64,000 bases of DNA from positions 1 through 64,000 of the forward strand of contig JAURVB010009641.1 of the NCBI GenBank assembly GCA_033002965.1, given 5' to 3'. A model generated the notes under the pieces. That model was not told where the DNA came from. It did no database searches and saw only the letters and a list, made by a program, of their open reading frames with translations. Source of the stretch: Piper betle (lineage: Eukaryota; Streptophyta; Magnoliopsida; Piperales; Piperaceae). The translations under genes and the position numbers were made by a program. Shown piece by piece: positions 35,774 to 48,504 of this stretch (position 1 is the stretch's first letter; every line of letters starts with the position of its first letter).

Positions 35774-36355
35774 ATGGCGACGACGATCTGCAGGAAGCGA
35801 TCTAGTCAGTTGGAAGACCCCCTCGACGTCGCCGGCGTGGTCCACCACCACTACAAGAGAGTCCGCCTCTCGTCCCCGCCCCGCCCATCGCCGCCGACCA
35901 CCTCCGCCTCTTCTCTACCGCAACTAGAAGCCAACTGGGTCGCCCGCATCGTCAACGGCCTGTCCGGCGCCTCCACCGTCGACGATGCCGCATCCCGCAC
36001 GACGTCCGTCCTCCGAGAATTCGAGGCTGCCGTCGAGGCGAGAATAGTCGCGGAGGCGGCGGAGGCTCTCGCGAAGGAGAAGGTGGCCATGGAGGGTGAG
36101 ATCAGGGCCATGGCCGTGGAGAAAGGAAGGTGCCAAGAAGAGGCGGGAAAGGTGTTTGAAGAGGCGGTGAAGCTGAAGGAGCAGGTTGATGGGCTGGTGA
36201 GGGACAATAGCCTGCTCAAGAAGGCGGTGCTGGTCTTGAACGAGAGGGTGCAAAAGCAAGAGCTTGAGAATTATACGTTGAGGGCTCATCTCAACCAGGC
36301 TTTGCAGGGCAGTTCTGGTTTTAGGCCTCCTCGGTTTGATGATCATGTCTTCTAA
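35774..36355 (+). CDS. Plant coiled-coil protein related to CUE-domain proteins (At5g32440/At1g80040 type)
   Basis: Single-exon frame of 193 residues, very GC-rich in its first half. Residues 1-50 are basic, Ser/Pro-rich and probably disordered (an RKR is near the start). Residues about 52-90 (NWVARIVNGL, DDAASRTTSVLREFE) resemble the conserved helical segment of this plant family. About 85-170 is a coiled coil. The end (LENYTLRAHLNQA then GFRPPRFDDHVF) resembles the family's characteristic LxxxNYALKMHL...FHPDVF end. A true ubiquitin-binding CUE domain is not evident, so molecular function is unknown. The start at 35774 is the first in-frame ATG after upstream AT-rich DNA. A hAT-like element ends about 110 bases upstream. 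Confidence 0.8.
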   Translation: MATTICRKRSSQLEDPLDVAGVVHHHYKRVRLSSPPRPSPPTTSASSLPQLEANWVARIVNGLSGASTVDDAASRTTSVLREFEAAVEARIVAEAAEALAKEKVAMEGEIRAMAVEKGRCQEEAGKVFEEAVKLKEQVDGLVRDNSLLKKAVLVLNERVQKQELENYTLRAHLNQALQGSSGFRPPRFDDHVF

Positions 36356-36601
36356 GCTTCGTTTGTGTATGGTGGTGTTCCCTCCCTCTTATGAGATTAT
36401 ACTCACCGACCACTTTTAATTTTCCGATTAGCTTATCAAACTTAAATCATGAGTACTATTCTTTTTTGCATTTTAACTGCCTTTTTTATTTGATAGAAAA
36501 TAAGAGAAAAAGAAAATTTAAATATATGTGGGACGGAAAATAAAAAGAATTTCGTGAATGTGTTTGAGTTTGGATTAGACAAATAACAAGGAATTAATTT
36601 T

Positions 36602-37136
36602 CCCGGGTACTTTCGGGTTAACGAAAATTTTTTTGATAAAAAACAAATTAAATTTGGGGTGAATCAATATATTTTCGATCAATCCAAATTTTTACTCAAC
36701 CAAACTAAATTTTGGTCTGGCAATATAGAAACTAAATTTAATAAAATATTTGATATATTATAATTATATTTGAGAAAAGATTACTCGAGCTAGGACAAAA
36801 AATTTTCCTACTCTGACAAATCAATCTCAGGCGGATCAGACTTTGATCTAACTACCCTACGGCTGCCTATGAGCCAACGATCTAGTTCGTAGGGTCTAGG
36901 TCAGGCCAACCACGTCTGGATCCCCTTCATCACGGTCGAAGCTGACAGGACTTTATAATATATTTATAATATATTAAATTTGGTTTCTAAAATGTCGAAT
37001 TGAATTATGATTGGTTGTGTAAAAGTTTGGCTTTTTTATTTGGATTGATTAAAAACATATTGATTCACCCAAAATTTAACCATTTACTTTTGAGTTTTTA
37101 ATAAAATAAAACAACCCTATTAACCGAACCCAAAAA
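36602..37136. mobile_element. Fold-back element with long inverted arms
   Basis: The left arm (about 36602-36775) and right arm (about 36945-37136) are inverted copies: GGGTGAATCAATAT is at 36657 and its complement ATATTGATTCACCC at 37058, with matching flanking phrases (AATCAATCCAAA, AAATTTAATA). The ~170-bp centre (36776-36944) is less AT-rich and unrelated to the arms. No coding capacity. Confidence 0.75.
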
Positions 37137-37263
37137 GTTCGGTGCAGCCAAGTACATATAACCGGATTTAGCTGCGCCCGAGAGCATTCGATTGCGTTGC
37201 AACTAGATCCAGCTGTTCGGGTTAGAGCACGACCATCAACCATCAACCATGTTATAAAGGCCA

Positions 37264-38032
37264 TGTTATAGCTAAATTGTTACTATATATTTTTATTGTC
37301 TGTTAAATGTTTAATATATAATTAAATTTTCATCACTTTTATAAATCATAAATTTAATAATATTAAGTTGGTTAAATGTACAATTATTTAAAACACTCAC
37401 AAAATATAAAATATTTCAACTTTCAAAATTTTTGTAATCTAATAAAATAAATGAGGAAATAAATAAATAAGTAATGTAATATTGATTTATGAAAATGATA
37501 CTTTGATAACTAGAAATTTCAGGATTATGTTGAGGTAGAAATGAGTTTTATAGTAACATATAAAAAATTAAATAATATTTGGTTACATCAATAAATCGAT
37601 CATAGCAGACAATTTAATACTCCTGTCATTATATTTAAAGTTAAAGATGATGTTATAACTAATTTTTTACTATGTATTTTATTGTCAGTTAAATGTTTAA
37701 TATATAATTAAAATTTCATCACTTTATAGATTATAAATTTAACAATCTTAAGTTGGTTAAAATGCACAATTATTTAAAGCACTCACAAAATGTAATATAT
37801 GTAAACTTTCAACATTTGGTAATTTAATAAAATAAATAAGGAAATAAATAAATAAATAAATAATTTAAATTAATTATCAAAATGATATTTTGATAATTAA
37901 AATTTTCAAGATTATGTTGAAGTAGAAATGAATTTTATAATAAAATATATGAAAATTAAATAATATTTGGTTAAATTAATAAATCGGTCATAGACAGTCT
38001 AATATTACCGAAATTTATATTTAAAGTTAAAT
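37264..38032. repeat. Tandem duplication of a ~385-bp AT-rich unit
   Basis: Units 37264-37651 and 37652-38032 align from end to end, sharing TTAAATGTTTAATATATAAT, AAGTTGGTTAAA, AGGAAATAAATAAATAA, GATTATGTTGA, AAATAATATTTGGTTA and ATTTAAAGTTAAA in the same order. The differences are spread evenly, so the event is old. Confidence 0.9.
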
Positions 38033-39249
38033 ATGTTTTTATTAGCTTAATTTTCTAATATTATTTTATACGGAATTTTTGTTCCTTTCGTGTAGAATAA
38101 TTGGTAAATGAATAAATTGGCCGGCCAAGGGGCAGCCTAACCAACTATAGAAAGTGTTTTTCTTTTTTAAAAACCAATATAGATAAAATTATTTTTTTAA
38201 CCAATGGGCAGCCGACACCTAATAGGGGCAGCCGATAAAATCATTGGGGCTGTCAATGAAAAAGTCAAGAAAGGAGGCGGCGCATGAAAATAGACGGCAT
38301 GAGCTGTATCTTTTGATCAACTAACTAACGCTGTTTAATTAATAATTAAAATTTTATACCCAAAATCATTTCATATTTTAATTTTATAATAAACTAGTTA
38401 TTAATCCGCACAAGATCACAAATTCGAAACAACTTATAACTACAATTAAAATCAAAATAAATTTTAATTACAATAACAATGTATTAATAGATTAGAAACA
38501 AATCTTAATTATCACAGAGGTGTAATATTTTTATTAATAAAAAATAAAAATATAAATATAAAATATTAAAAAACTCGTATTAACAACATATTTTTAAAAT
38601 AATAATAATAAACTTAAAAGGTGACTAGATGGATACGTATCGCTCCCACATCAAATCCCTTTTATGGGGTCCACAGTGTCTTTGGAAGCCATACACGTGT
38701 CCAACATCGACCCGATTCCTACGGCCGACTCTCCTGAACAGACTCGAAAGCTCGGCGCTTTTACTGCTTTTGTCCGGTTATAAGGGTATTTTTGTAAATT
38801 TATCCTATGTAATTCTAGTCATAAATGTTGGAGGAGGAAATATAATTATAAAAATAAAACAAAAAAGAATAATTTTAATTTTTACCTTCTCTCCTTTTTA
38901 TTAGAAAATTATATTTATTTATTTTATTCATACATCAAATCATATATATATATATATTCTTTTAGTACATTTGAGTATGTCTTTAATTAGTTTTTAACAA
39001 ATATATAGAGATAAAATTTTATTCTTTTAACGCATGTATATTATTAATCTAAAAAAATAAAAAACAACAGATTTTTTAAAAAAATTAATAATAAACTTAA
39101 AAGGTGATACAAGTCTGGTTATTGGAGACAACAGACAGCTCCGCTCAAAGAAAATAATAATAATTTTTTTATGATAAATTTTTTTTGGTTCTTGAAAATT
39201 CATATAAACACGGTTTGTTTGTTTTTTAATTAATAAAAAAATTTAAAAA
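38033..39249. other. Spacer and distal promoter of the CIPK gene
   Basis: AT-rich. A phrase GGGCAGCC recurs at 38130, 38207 and 38227, suggesting a small repeat. A less AT-rich stretch at 38628-38780 contains TACACGTGTCC, an ACGTG-core element. Confidence 0.45.
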
Positions 39250-40588
39250 AAATGAAAGAAAGAAAAGTCGGTCGTCAAAAGTGGGTCGTTCTGCTCTGTC
39301 TCTTCTTCTCTGTTGTCGGATGTTTGGTAGGGACCATCCTTCTCTCCCTCGCCGCCGGCCCGTCTTTCTCGCCGGTAACCCAAAAGCCTTTAAATTTTTT
39401 ATTCTTTATTCCCGAGTCGTGTTGAATCTGCTTGGTGGTTTGATGTTGCCCAGCTCGGTTTTTTTTCTCGGGCATCCCTTCATTTTCTGCTCATCGTCTG
39501 CTGGGTGGTTGAATTGGTGCTCTCATTTTGATGTTCATATTGCCGGTTGCATGTTTCTTTTTGAACAGCATATTTTGGTGTGGTTTTGGTGGTAGAAAAA
39601 CGATTACTTTTGGTGATGTATGGACTCTTTTTCTGTCTCGGCTGATTGTTATTTTTTTTCACCAAAAAAAAAAACTTAATAATTGATTCTCAAATGGTAG
39701 CAGCCAAAAAGGAATTTTTTATTTTAAATACTTTAGATTTTTTAGAAGATTTATGCTCTATTCTACAAAGATGATGCAAAAGAACGATTTTTTATTTTCT
39801 TTTATTTTTTGTAGTTGTTTGTTCTGGTGGGAAAAAAATTCCTGGATAAATCGCTTTCGATTTGGTTGCTCAATGGCTGTTCTTTTTTGATGATTTATTT
39901 ATCCTATTCAATATGTGATACGATTTATAGAATAGTTTTGTGATTATAAATTTCACTGTAATGCCTTGACTGCAAGGTGGAGATGCCATCTTTTTTATTT
40001 AATTTGCATTTATGTTTTGATCTAATCCGCTAAATAATGGCTTAAAAGTATTGTTATAAATTATCATGTAATCTAAGCAGACATTTTGAGTAGGTTATTT
40101 TTTAATTTGTAATTTAGTCTCAAATACGAGGAGCTATTTCTCCAGATCTGTTGTTTGAATATCATGCTTGAGCTGCCTTTATTTTTTCATATTTTCAATC
40201 TATTGGTTATATCATGGGTTGCCTCTAATCTCCTAAGCGCATACATTTTCAGTGTTTCTAGTTGGGAAGCAAAAAAACCAGGGAATGCTGAAAGATGTGC
40301 TTGACTGCTGACAAGTTGTTTGCCGTGATCTACAAGGTTACCGCTCAGGTTGAGCTTTCCTTGTTTATTTTTGACGAGATTGGGCATGAATTAGCTAACT
40401 CACACTCTCTTGCAGCCCTTAATGGGCATGCAACTTACAAGAAACCTGTCGTGCTAAATCACGACCTGTGTGAAGACGGTTGAACTGCTTCGTTTGTAGA
40501 ATCCCCTTGATTTAAGTAGTTTGTGTGGTTAATAAGAGAGGAGGTTTGTGCTTATGTTTTGTGTTTATAGTATATTATAAATATCAGT
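39250..40588 (+). other. Likely 5' leader and leader intron of the CIPK gene
   Basis: A pyrimidine-rich leader (about 39285-39375) runs into CGCCGGTAACC, a possible splice donor, followed by >1 kb of T-rich intron-like DNA before the kinase start. Small frames here (39281-39595, 40295-40483) are not supported as genes. Confidence 0.45.
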
Positions 40589-41932
40589 ATGGAAAATAAA
40601 TGGCACATTCTGATGCACAAATATGAGTTAGGAAGGCTGCTGGGACAAGGTACATTTGCAAAGGTGTACCATGCAAGGAATCTGAAAACTGGTCTGAGTG
40701 TTGCCATCAAGGTGATTGATAAAGAGAAGGTTCTGAAGGTAGGGATGATTGATCAGATTAAGCGGGAGATCTCAGTGATGAGGCTGGTGCAACATCCACA
40801 TATAGTCCAGCTTTATGAAATAATGGCTAGCAAGGCAAAGATTTATTTTGTGATGGAATATGTGAAAGGTGGAGAACTGTTTAACAAGGTGGCCAAGGGA
40901 AAGCTGAAGGAGGACGTGGCAAGAAAGTACTTCCAACAACTTATTAGCGCCGTTGATTACTGCCACAGCAGAGGTGTTTATCACAGAGATTTGAAACCAG
41001 AAAATCTACTGTTGGATGAGAACGGGAATTTGAAGGTTTCTGATTTTGGCTTGAGCGCTCTGGCTGAATCTAAGAGGCAAGATGGACTCCTCCACACAAC
41101 ATGTGGGACCCCAGCTTATGTGGCCCCTGAGGTCATCAATAGAAAAGGATATGATGGGGCCAAGGCAGACATCTGGTCTTGTGGGGTCATATTATTTGTC
41201 CTGTTGGCTGGCTATCTACCTTTTCATGATTCAAACCTTATGGAAATGTACAGAAAAATAGGCAGAGGTGAGTTCAAATGTCCAAACTGGTTTCCCTCAG
41301 ATGTGCGTAGGCTGCTGTTCAAGATTCTTGATCCAAATCCGGGTACTCGGATCACAATGGCTAAAATTATGGAGAACTCTTGGTTCAAGAAATGGTTTTA
41401 TGCTAAAGCAAGCAATGGTGAAACTGACACAAGGGAGTTGGCTTCTGTGGATACTGAGACTGTTTTCAATGTTTGTGATGGTAATGTTGTCGAAGGCAAA
41501 CAAGAGTTAGTTAGACCAACAAACTGGAATGCTTTCGATATAATCTCTCTTTCCCAAGGATTTGATTTGTCTGGACTGTTTGAGGATGCTGAGCAGAAAA
41601 GAGAGGCACGGTTTACCTCTAGGCAGCCTGCATCAAGCATAATAAAGAAGCTAGAGGATGTTGCGAAGCGATTCAAGTTGAAAGTGATGAAGAAAGATGG
41701 AGGTGTAATGAAATTTGAGGGAACAAAAGAAGGGAGAAAAGGATTTTTAGCCATAGACGCAGAGATATTTGAGGTAACTCCATCATTTCACATGATAGAG
41801 ATGAGGAAATCCAGCGGTGATACCCTGGAGTATCAGAATCTATTAAAGCAAGAGATCAGACCGGCGTTGAAGGATATTGTTTGGGCTTGGCAAGGTGATC
41901 AACAGCAGTTACCTGAGCAAGACACACCATAG
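40589..41932 (+). CDS. CBL-interacting protein kinase (CIPK/SnRK3)
   Basis: CIPKs are Ser/Thr kinases activated by calcineurin B-like Ca2+ sensors; they phosphorylate ion transporters and stress factors. The 447-residue intronless frame is full length for the family. Kinase domain about 12-267: glycine loop GQGTFAKV (19-26), VAIK lysine (41), HRDLKPEN (132-139), DFG (152-154), activation loop with TT at 170-171, APE (179-181). The regulatory part has the NAF/FISL motif ([19 protein letters not shown], about 313-331), which binds CBL and holds the kinase inactive, then a PPI-type motif (about 350-370, [13 protein letters not shown]) for PP2C binding. All catalytic residues are present. Intronless coding puts it in the intron-poor CIPK clade; I do not assign a number. 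Converges with SLX1, 404 bases between stops. Confidence 0.96.
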   Translation: MENKWHILMHKYELGRLLGQGTFAKVYHARNLKTGLSVAIKVIDKEKVLKVGMIDQIKREISVMRLVQHPHIVQLYEIMASKAKIYFVMEYVKGGELFNKVAKGKLKEDVARKYFQQLISAVDYCHSRGVYHRDLKPENLLLDENGNLKVSDFGLSALAESKRQDGLLHTTCGTPAYVAPEVINRKGYDGAKADIWSCGVILFVLLAGYLPFHDSNLMEMYRKIGRGEFKCPNWFPSDVRRLLFKILDPNPGTRITMAKIMENSWFKKWFYAKASNGETDTRELASVDTETVFNVCDGNVVEGKQELVRPTNWNAFDIISLSQGFDLSGLFEDAEQKREARFTSRQPASSIIKKLEDVAKRFKLKVMKKDGGVMKFEGTKEGRKGFLAIDAEIFEVTPSFHMIEMRKSSGDTLEYQNLLKQEIRPALKDIVWAWQGDQQQLPEQDTP

Positions 41933-42336
41933 TGGCCTCCAAGATCATTGTAATGCATCGAACTGGTGTGTGTTTTCTTCGACAAGACGGGATGTTCCTT
42001 GACACATGTGCTTCTTACATATTTTACTATGGCCGTCAAGTGTTGTGGGTCTTTGTATAGACTATGTTTTGTGCGCTTGTGAACTTTGTTTGTGCTCGAA
42101 TTATTAAGTATTAAGCCTCTGATTTTAACCGCCTACGTTTTAAAATTGATTGTCCTAATTTTAAGATTTGAGTGGAATTTGCTCAGAATAAATGTTTATT
42201 AGCTTTCAGAAGCTCCTTGAATTACAGGCTACATTGATCTATTTCAGGCTTGTGAAGTAAAATACATGCATCACTAATATGAAAACAATGGTAGAATTGA
42301 CAACAGAGAGTTGTGTATTCTTTGTCTTCTTTCAAA

Positions 42337-44403
42337 CTACAATTGAATGACTAATGGGGAATCCGTCAAGTCGATGACCTTGGGGCATATGGTTGTCCCC
42401 TTCGTGCAAAATCGAACCACGCATTCTGATGAATTACTGATCATCTCTGGAGCAGAGGGTTCTGGAGTGAGGAGATCAATTGGTGATGGAATGGCTGCTA
42501 CACTTTCTTCATTGCATGCTGCAAATTCACTTGCACTAGCTTCCAAGGTTGTGTTAGCATCATCATTTGGGGATGGTTTTGGGTCAAGCCAACCCAAGTG
42601 AGCTTTTCTGATGCATTCCGGCGTCTTAGAGCTCCGTTGTTTCCACTTCACGGTTATGTCCTTTACAGGCGTTGTTGAAGAAGGGGAAGAAGAGGCAGCA
42701 TTTCTGCTACATTGCCGGGGCATATTGTCGTCTGAAAAAAACCCTTCCTCTGTTTGCAGTTCCTTCGTGTGTTCGAAACCGCAGCCAGTATTCTCTTGTG
42801 AAGGATAGCTAGACATGTCATCCATTTCGTCTCGAACTTTTACTCTCCGACGCAAAACTTCATCGGTAGCTTCATCATTTTCACCATTACAAAGGCCAAG
42901 CTCGTCTTCTTCATCATTTAAATCCCAGCCGTCTTGGTAACATGGTAGATCGTCCATGGAACAGACCTGTGCTTTCATCTGATCAGGCAACTTGAGACAA
43001 GTTGCAGCATGTTTTTGATACTTTGTTGAGAAGAAATTCACTGTCAGCTTTAAACTGGAGACGCAAGAAAAAACCATTGCCACAAAGATAATAAGATAAA
43101 TGAACGCAGACAATCATTAGGATTAACCAGTCCTCGATATTTAGTTAACATTAATCCATCATTACTCATATAGATACATTATTTTTAACTATTGCAGTCA
43201 TTTTTTATTTTAAAGGCACACACAAATCATTGGTACTGGCAAACCAGGAAAGTTAAAATGAGTAATAAATGTTCAGTATAGACAACTCATATACTGCGAG
43301 AGATTGTGATACTCTTAGAAATGCTGGATAAGCAACATATTAGATGAAAATGCACTAGTTGTAGAACTCACTTTTGCCATGATGGAAGGGTGAGCATTGT
43401 GTAAGCCAGCTTAATTTTGTTGGCGACTCCTGAGAGAGATTTGAAAGTCGAAGCTGCTTTCCTCACAGCCAACGATTCTCTTGGATGTTGCCATGCCCAT
43501 TCAAACTGCAATTATCAAAGATTTAGCACCCAACACCTTAATCAAACTCATAATAATTGGACCAACAACTTTGAGGGCCACAGTTGTATAGAAAGCTTTA
43601 CTTGAAGGGCCGCGACATTGGAGGGGAAACCATAGATACAAAGTATCATCTCCCATGGCCTCTTTCGTTTAGTTCTCCATGCTCCAGAGCTTATTTCGCC
43701 ATTATGCTGTCTGATTCGTCTCCGAGGGTTGATCGTAAATCTGCCAATACAACAACACAGCCAAATGAAAAAACTGAAAAGCAAAACAGTGGAATAGAGT
43801 CCACTAAAACATTTTTGGGGGGATTGCGGCAGCTTCTCGTTCAAAATTACATTCCTCAAATCAAATTTAATTCATGAAATTTGGTTTACAATTCTCTAAA
43901 ATAATTATCTCTATGAAAATTTGACCCCCATTTTTCGAATCAAATCTTAATTCAACTATCAAATGAAAATTTCATTCAACAACGAAATAAGTCGCACTAA
44001 CAGCATCACTCATTATTTTTCCAATAACCTGATACATAGAACATCAAAATTAAAAATAAAAAGCGCTAAAATTCATTCTAAGTTCTTATGAGCGTTGACT
44101 AGTCAAACTAAAATTTTCTACAAAAAAACAAGCAGAATCCATCAACTATTCACCAAACAAAAATTGACTCACAGCAATAAAAAAAAAAAAGTAACCAAAA
44201 TAAACAGATTCTATGAGGAGGCGGTACATATATGAAATCAATCAAGAACAGTAGTAAATGAAATGCAAGATTAAAATAGAAGAAAAAAAAGGCGGAAGTA
44301 AGACGGACCCAATGTAGGTGCGGCCCTTGTGACGAGGGCTGAGGGAGGAGAGGAGGTAGCAGGCGAAGAACCCATTCCCTTCCATTCCATCCTTCTTCCC
44401 CAT
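42337..44403 (-). CDS. SLX1: Structure-specific endonuclease subunit SLX1 (GIY-YIG)
   Basis: SLX1 is the catalytic subunit of the SLX1-SLX4 nuclease, which cuts branched DNA such as Holliday junctions. Four exons on the minus strand: 44309-44403, 43602-43740, 43372-43505, 42337-43054, all with GT/AG borders, giving 361 residues, close to Arabidopsis SLX1 (about 370). The N-terminal GIY-YIG domain shows FFACYLL (Tyr16), RTYIGFT (Tyr30), the [11 protein letters not shown] helix and the active-site Glu80 in FEWAWQHP. A plant-conserved middle follows ([28 protein letters not shown]). The C-terminal half is acidic and Ser-rich with no clear RING/PHD finger. The start is the first ATG (MGKKDG). The frame is intact. 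Confidence 0.95.
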
Positions 44404-44981
44404 CACCGATCACTCCCCTCGCTTGCTCGCTTTGCTGGATCGACGCCGCCGACGAACGAAATTCGACCGTTGGAAGGGCTTCCTCTCTCTTGATCGCACT
44501 AGATCTCGGCGCTGCCGTTGAGGTGTTTTAACGGACCCGCGCGGATCCGTCTACTCCGTTTGCCCGTCATATTTAAGCGGGCCCACTCTCTTTCTTTGAC
44601 TTGACGTTGTTTTTTTTTTAAAAAAAAAACTATTTGTGATTGGCCATTAGGTTAATTTAGGATTAGGTTCTGAATCCAAATTTCACATTAAGATCAGAGC
44701 ATTGTCCAGAGAATCGGTTTGAACCATTTTTTAATCGCCCCGATTCAAATTAAGTTTGAACGAGGCATAACTAATTCACGAAAGATTCTGTATATTTTAA
44801 TATTTAATAATTATACATTGATGAAAACTAATTTAATATATTTTGATATTTAATAAAAAGAATCACTTCAATATAATTTCTTTATTTTAATTTTATTATT
44901 TTTGATAAACTAATTCTTATACAAACATATATACAATTAATTAAATTTGCCGGTTCAAAATAAGCCATGAATCACTCGCGA
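44404..44981. other. SLX1 upstream region and AT-rich spacer
   Basis: Bases just above 44403 are GC-rich promoter/5' UTR. A palindromic TTTTTTTTTTAAAAAAAAA is near 44611. From 44690 on, GAATCGGTTTGAACC-like phrases recall the element inserted next door and may be an older relative of it. Confidence 0.5.
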
Positions 44982-44994
44982 ATGGGTTTAAACC

Positions 44995-45840
44995 ATGGTT
45001 GCATGAATCGAAATCAGAATCGGAATCGGTTTTCTAGGGAGTCGGAATCGGAATCGGAATCGGTCTGAATCGGCTAAGAATCGGTTCAGTTGAATCGGTC
45101 CAAATTAATTTAATCAGTCATATATAATAATTTGACAATTTATAATATAAATATATTAAAATTGGGTATTGATGTTATTTTAATATTATTCTATGTATTA
45201 TAGTTTCTGATATTTTTAAATATTTTTAAGATTTTTTAAAATTATTTAGAATTAATTATTATTTTTGACTCTAGTTAGACTCGAGTCAACTTTTAATTAC
45301 GAGAATGCCACTCTTTACCCCCGCCGCCACCGGCCCGGTCGGCGGCGAGTCTCGCGGCGACGATGTCGGAGGATGTAGGCAGCCCGGTCGGACGAACAGT
45401 CACCGGCCCGCAACCGGCGGCGAGTCGACGACGATTCGTGCGTCACAGCCCGATTCGGTCCGGCCACACGTTGGCGGCGACGTTGCGAGGTCGACGGCGA
45501 GGTCGGTAGCCCGGTCGGCGGCGAGCCTGGAGTCGGGGAGCACGGCGGAGGGCTGAAAACGGGGCGGCGGCAGGCGGTGGGGGAGAGCGGGTTTGATTTT
45601 GGGTTTTTAAAATCTAAATTATCATTTTACCCATGCTTAAATAATTTAATAAAAATCATACCTAGGGTATTTTAGTAATTTCATAAAAAAACCGATTCCG
45701 ATTTAAATCGGCCGATTCCGATTCCGAGTTAAATCGGTCAGAATCGGCTGAACTCGGCCAATTCCCGGGCCCAACCGAGTCGGCCCTGAAATCGGATCGG
45801 CGCGATGCCGATCCGATTTAAATCGGCCGATTCATGCATC
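44995..45840 (+). mobile_element. hAT-like non-autonomous element with GAATCGG-rich ends (B)
   Basis: Ends TTGCATGAATCG and CGATTCATGCATC are inverted. A 13-base phrase ATGGGTTTAAACC flanks both sides (44982-44994 and 45841-45853), containing an 8-9-bp target duplication; the palindromic target blurs the exact border. End regions are arrays of GAATCGG/CCGATTC. The middle has an AT-rich part, a conserved block (about 45240-45315) shared with elements A and C, and a GC-rich core (45316-45590). The open frame at 45305-45556 is low-complexity core sequence, not a gene. Confidence 0.82.
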
Positions 45841-45853
45841 ATGGGTTTAAACC

Positions 45854-48504
45854 GGTTCAATTCAAAATTCTAAAAAAATCCAAATTAATTACCAAATCCG
45901 AATTTTACAATGAGTGAGGGTATTATAATTGAAACTTAATTTTCGATCTGCTTTTTAAAATTGTTGTCGCCCGCCTAGAATTAAAAACTCGCGTTTGTTC
46001 AAAATTTTTTTATATAGGGTGAAGGACGAGCCGGTACAGTTTACTTTGTCGCTTTGCCATATAAAAGATATTTTTTAAATTACTATGAAAAAAAATCATT
46101 TAAAGAAAAATCAATAGGCTTACGAATAAACTAGACAAGATAACGTGCCACATACTAAACTATACTGAAGGCAAATTTATATTTTTATTGAATAAGCAGG
46201 CAAATTATGATAATCTTACTCTTGTGCACGCTTTTTTATTTTTTAATTTTTTAGTTTTTATCGGTTTAATGTTTCACTTTTAACCAAAGCTCGATTTTTA
46301 ACTGCCTTTTTACTATTAAAAATGATATGCATATGATGGCCTGATTAAGTTTAGGACAGCTAATTGGAGGAAAATAATAATAATAAAAAAACAATTGCAA
46401 GCCCAAATAAAACTCCCAGACCATCAGGTTCATAAACGTGTTCGAAGACCTGCCGGCATATTTGATACGTTAAAAAAATGGCAGTTACAGGCGAGTAAAA
46501 TAAATCCTAGTGAGTAACTTATCTTCCATCCCCATCAAGCTCTGACTAAACATGTTCGCTTTAGTATTAAAATGTTGCGTGCGTACAATATAAGTTGTCC
46601 CAACACCAAATCATATTGATCCTGAACCTTCAGATGCCAGCAAACTCATTTAAAAGTTGTTCGATTAGCAAGTAATAACCCACATTTAGTTATGGGCAAA
46701 TAAATAATTAATATCCCGAGTCAATCATTCTCCTACATCACAATGCCATACCCAAGAAAACAAAGAGATTTGACATTTTTTCTTTTCTTGTTTCAACATC
46801 ATAAAAAGATGTTGATTATGATTATGAGCCTATTTTATCAATCTCAAACCCCATTATTGTTCTAGTGGATAATCAATCATGACTCAAATCCCATAAAGGG
46901 ACTTGCCCAGGATTGGTTCATTCATCCATTAAGCTCATAATCATAATGAGAATTATGGAAGAAGGAGAAGGCGAGTTTCACACAGATAGCAGAATTAATA
47001 TAGTCCACATTTCAAAGCTCAATCATACCGAAACCTAAATTGAAGATGGCAATTGCAAATACAGAGCCACCCTATCAAGCCCGCCTTAATATAACAATGA
47101 AACTATAACAGAATATTGCAGTTCATGGAACGAGTTAGAAGCAGATGATTAGCAGCAAAAGATATAACGGTTGCCAGTTTCTGTGTAGGACAACATAAAA
47201 GCACATAAAAATCAAAGTCTGGAGTTTGGCATGTGATATAGCCAACATTATCCATATTTTTCAAAACAAATGAAATTTATCACATTGATTACATATGAAA
47301 CATATATCTCAACAAGAAGCCCTTGTGGACTCCAAGTTATTTTTGCAATAGAGATTGACCAAATTTCTGTGTATCTAGTACATGCAGCCTCATAACCCAA
47401 AAGTTATTCTTTACAAGCCAATTTGTCTAGGGAGATAACTATGATAATTAGCGTTTCCCTAGCAACTACCATGTCATCAAGCACATCAAAAGAGATAAAT
47501 ACTTGACATTCATGTTGAAGCCTACCCTCTATGGACAGTGTAATAAAACGTTGTTTACATAAAAACTTATCACCATTAGTTTGTTGGCTATATGCCATTG
47601 ATTTCCATAAGAGAGCAGTAAATTATGGATAAGAATCCAAATTGCCGGCTAGGTTTTATCTGAGATAAACTATGGATGATGATGAATGAAATGTGTAAAA
47701 CATCAATCAAATAACAAGACATCAGTTTTCTAGTAAAAAATTTTCCAACTTTATTTATTAGCAGATCATTTGAATAGTATCAGCAAGCCACAATCAAATG
47801 AAGCGCATTAAACAAAAAAGCAGGACTCACACAAACCCCATTGTCAACAGATCATGCAGCCAATCAATAAACAATATATATAACAGTAAAAAAACACCAA
47901 CTAAAAGCATGGAAATAACACTCAGCAAAATTTTGTGCTACGTTGTAAAAATTAATGTTAGAGAACATCAACTTTAAAATACATAAGAGCAAAATCATGA
48001 TGCTCATTCACTAAAGTATACATCCTGTAAATTTTATCCATCCTCTCAATCGATGGAAAAAAACATTAGCTACTAAAAACTCTAGGCCTAGTTCAGTAAT
48101 CAACAGCCAAAATATGCATGAACAAAGGAAATTATTAGCATAAGCGAGGATAAAAACAACCAAATGAAGTAACGACGGTCATTGGATTTCTAACAGACCA
48201 GCATTTCCCCATAAAAGATTGAAATTCACCCAATATATTTGTTTTATATTCACTACATAATGCTCTTTGATATATATTTCCTTCCTTGTTCGACATACAA
48301 ACATTCCACAAATTTTTCTATCCACACGTATTTTTGCTCCCTTCATCCCATCACAGAGAACAGCTACAACATATCCCCAAAGCTCAGACAATCGCCAGAG
48401 TCAACAGTCCCACAACATGGGAAAACATCGGAGACTACAACAACAGAGAACCAATCGAGCAGCAGGTATTAAAAACAAGAGAGCCACCTTTTTCTTTAGA
48501 TGAA
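45854..48504. other. AT-rich spacer, then 3' region of the small membrane protein gene
   Basis: Nothing recognised from 45854 to about 48200. The stretch 48240-48450 is likely the 3' UTR of the minus-strand gene at 48505 and is related to 60826-61020. Confidence 0.5.
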
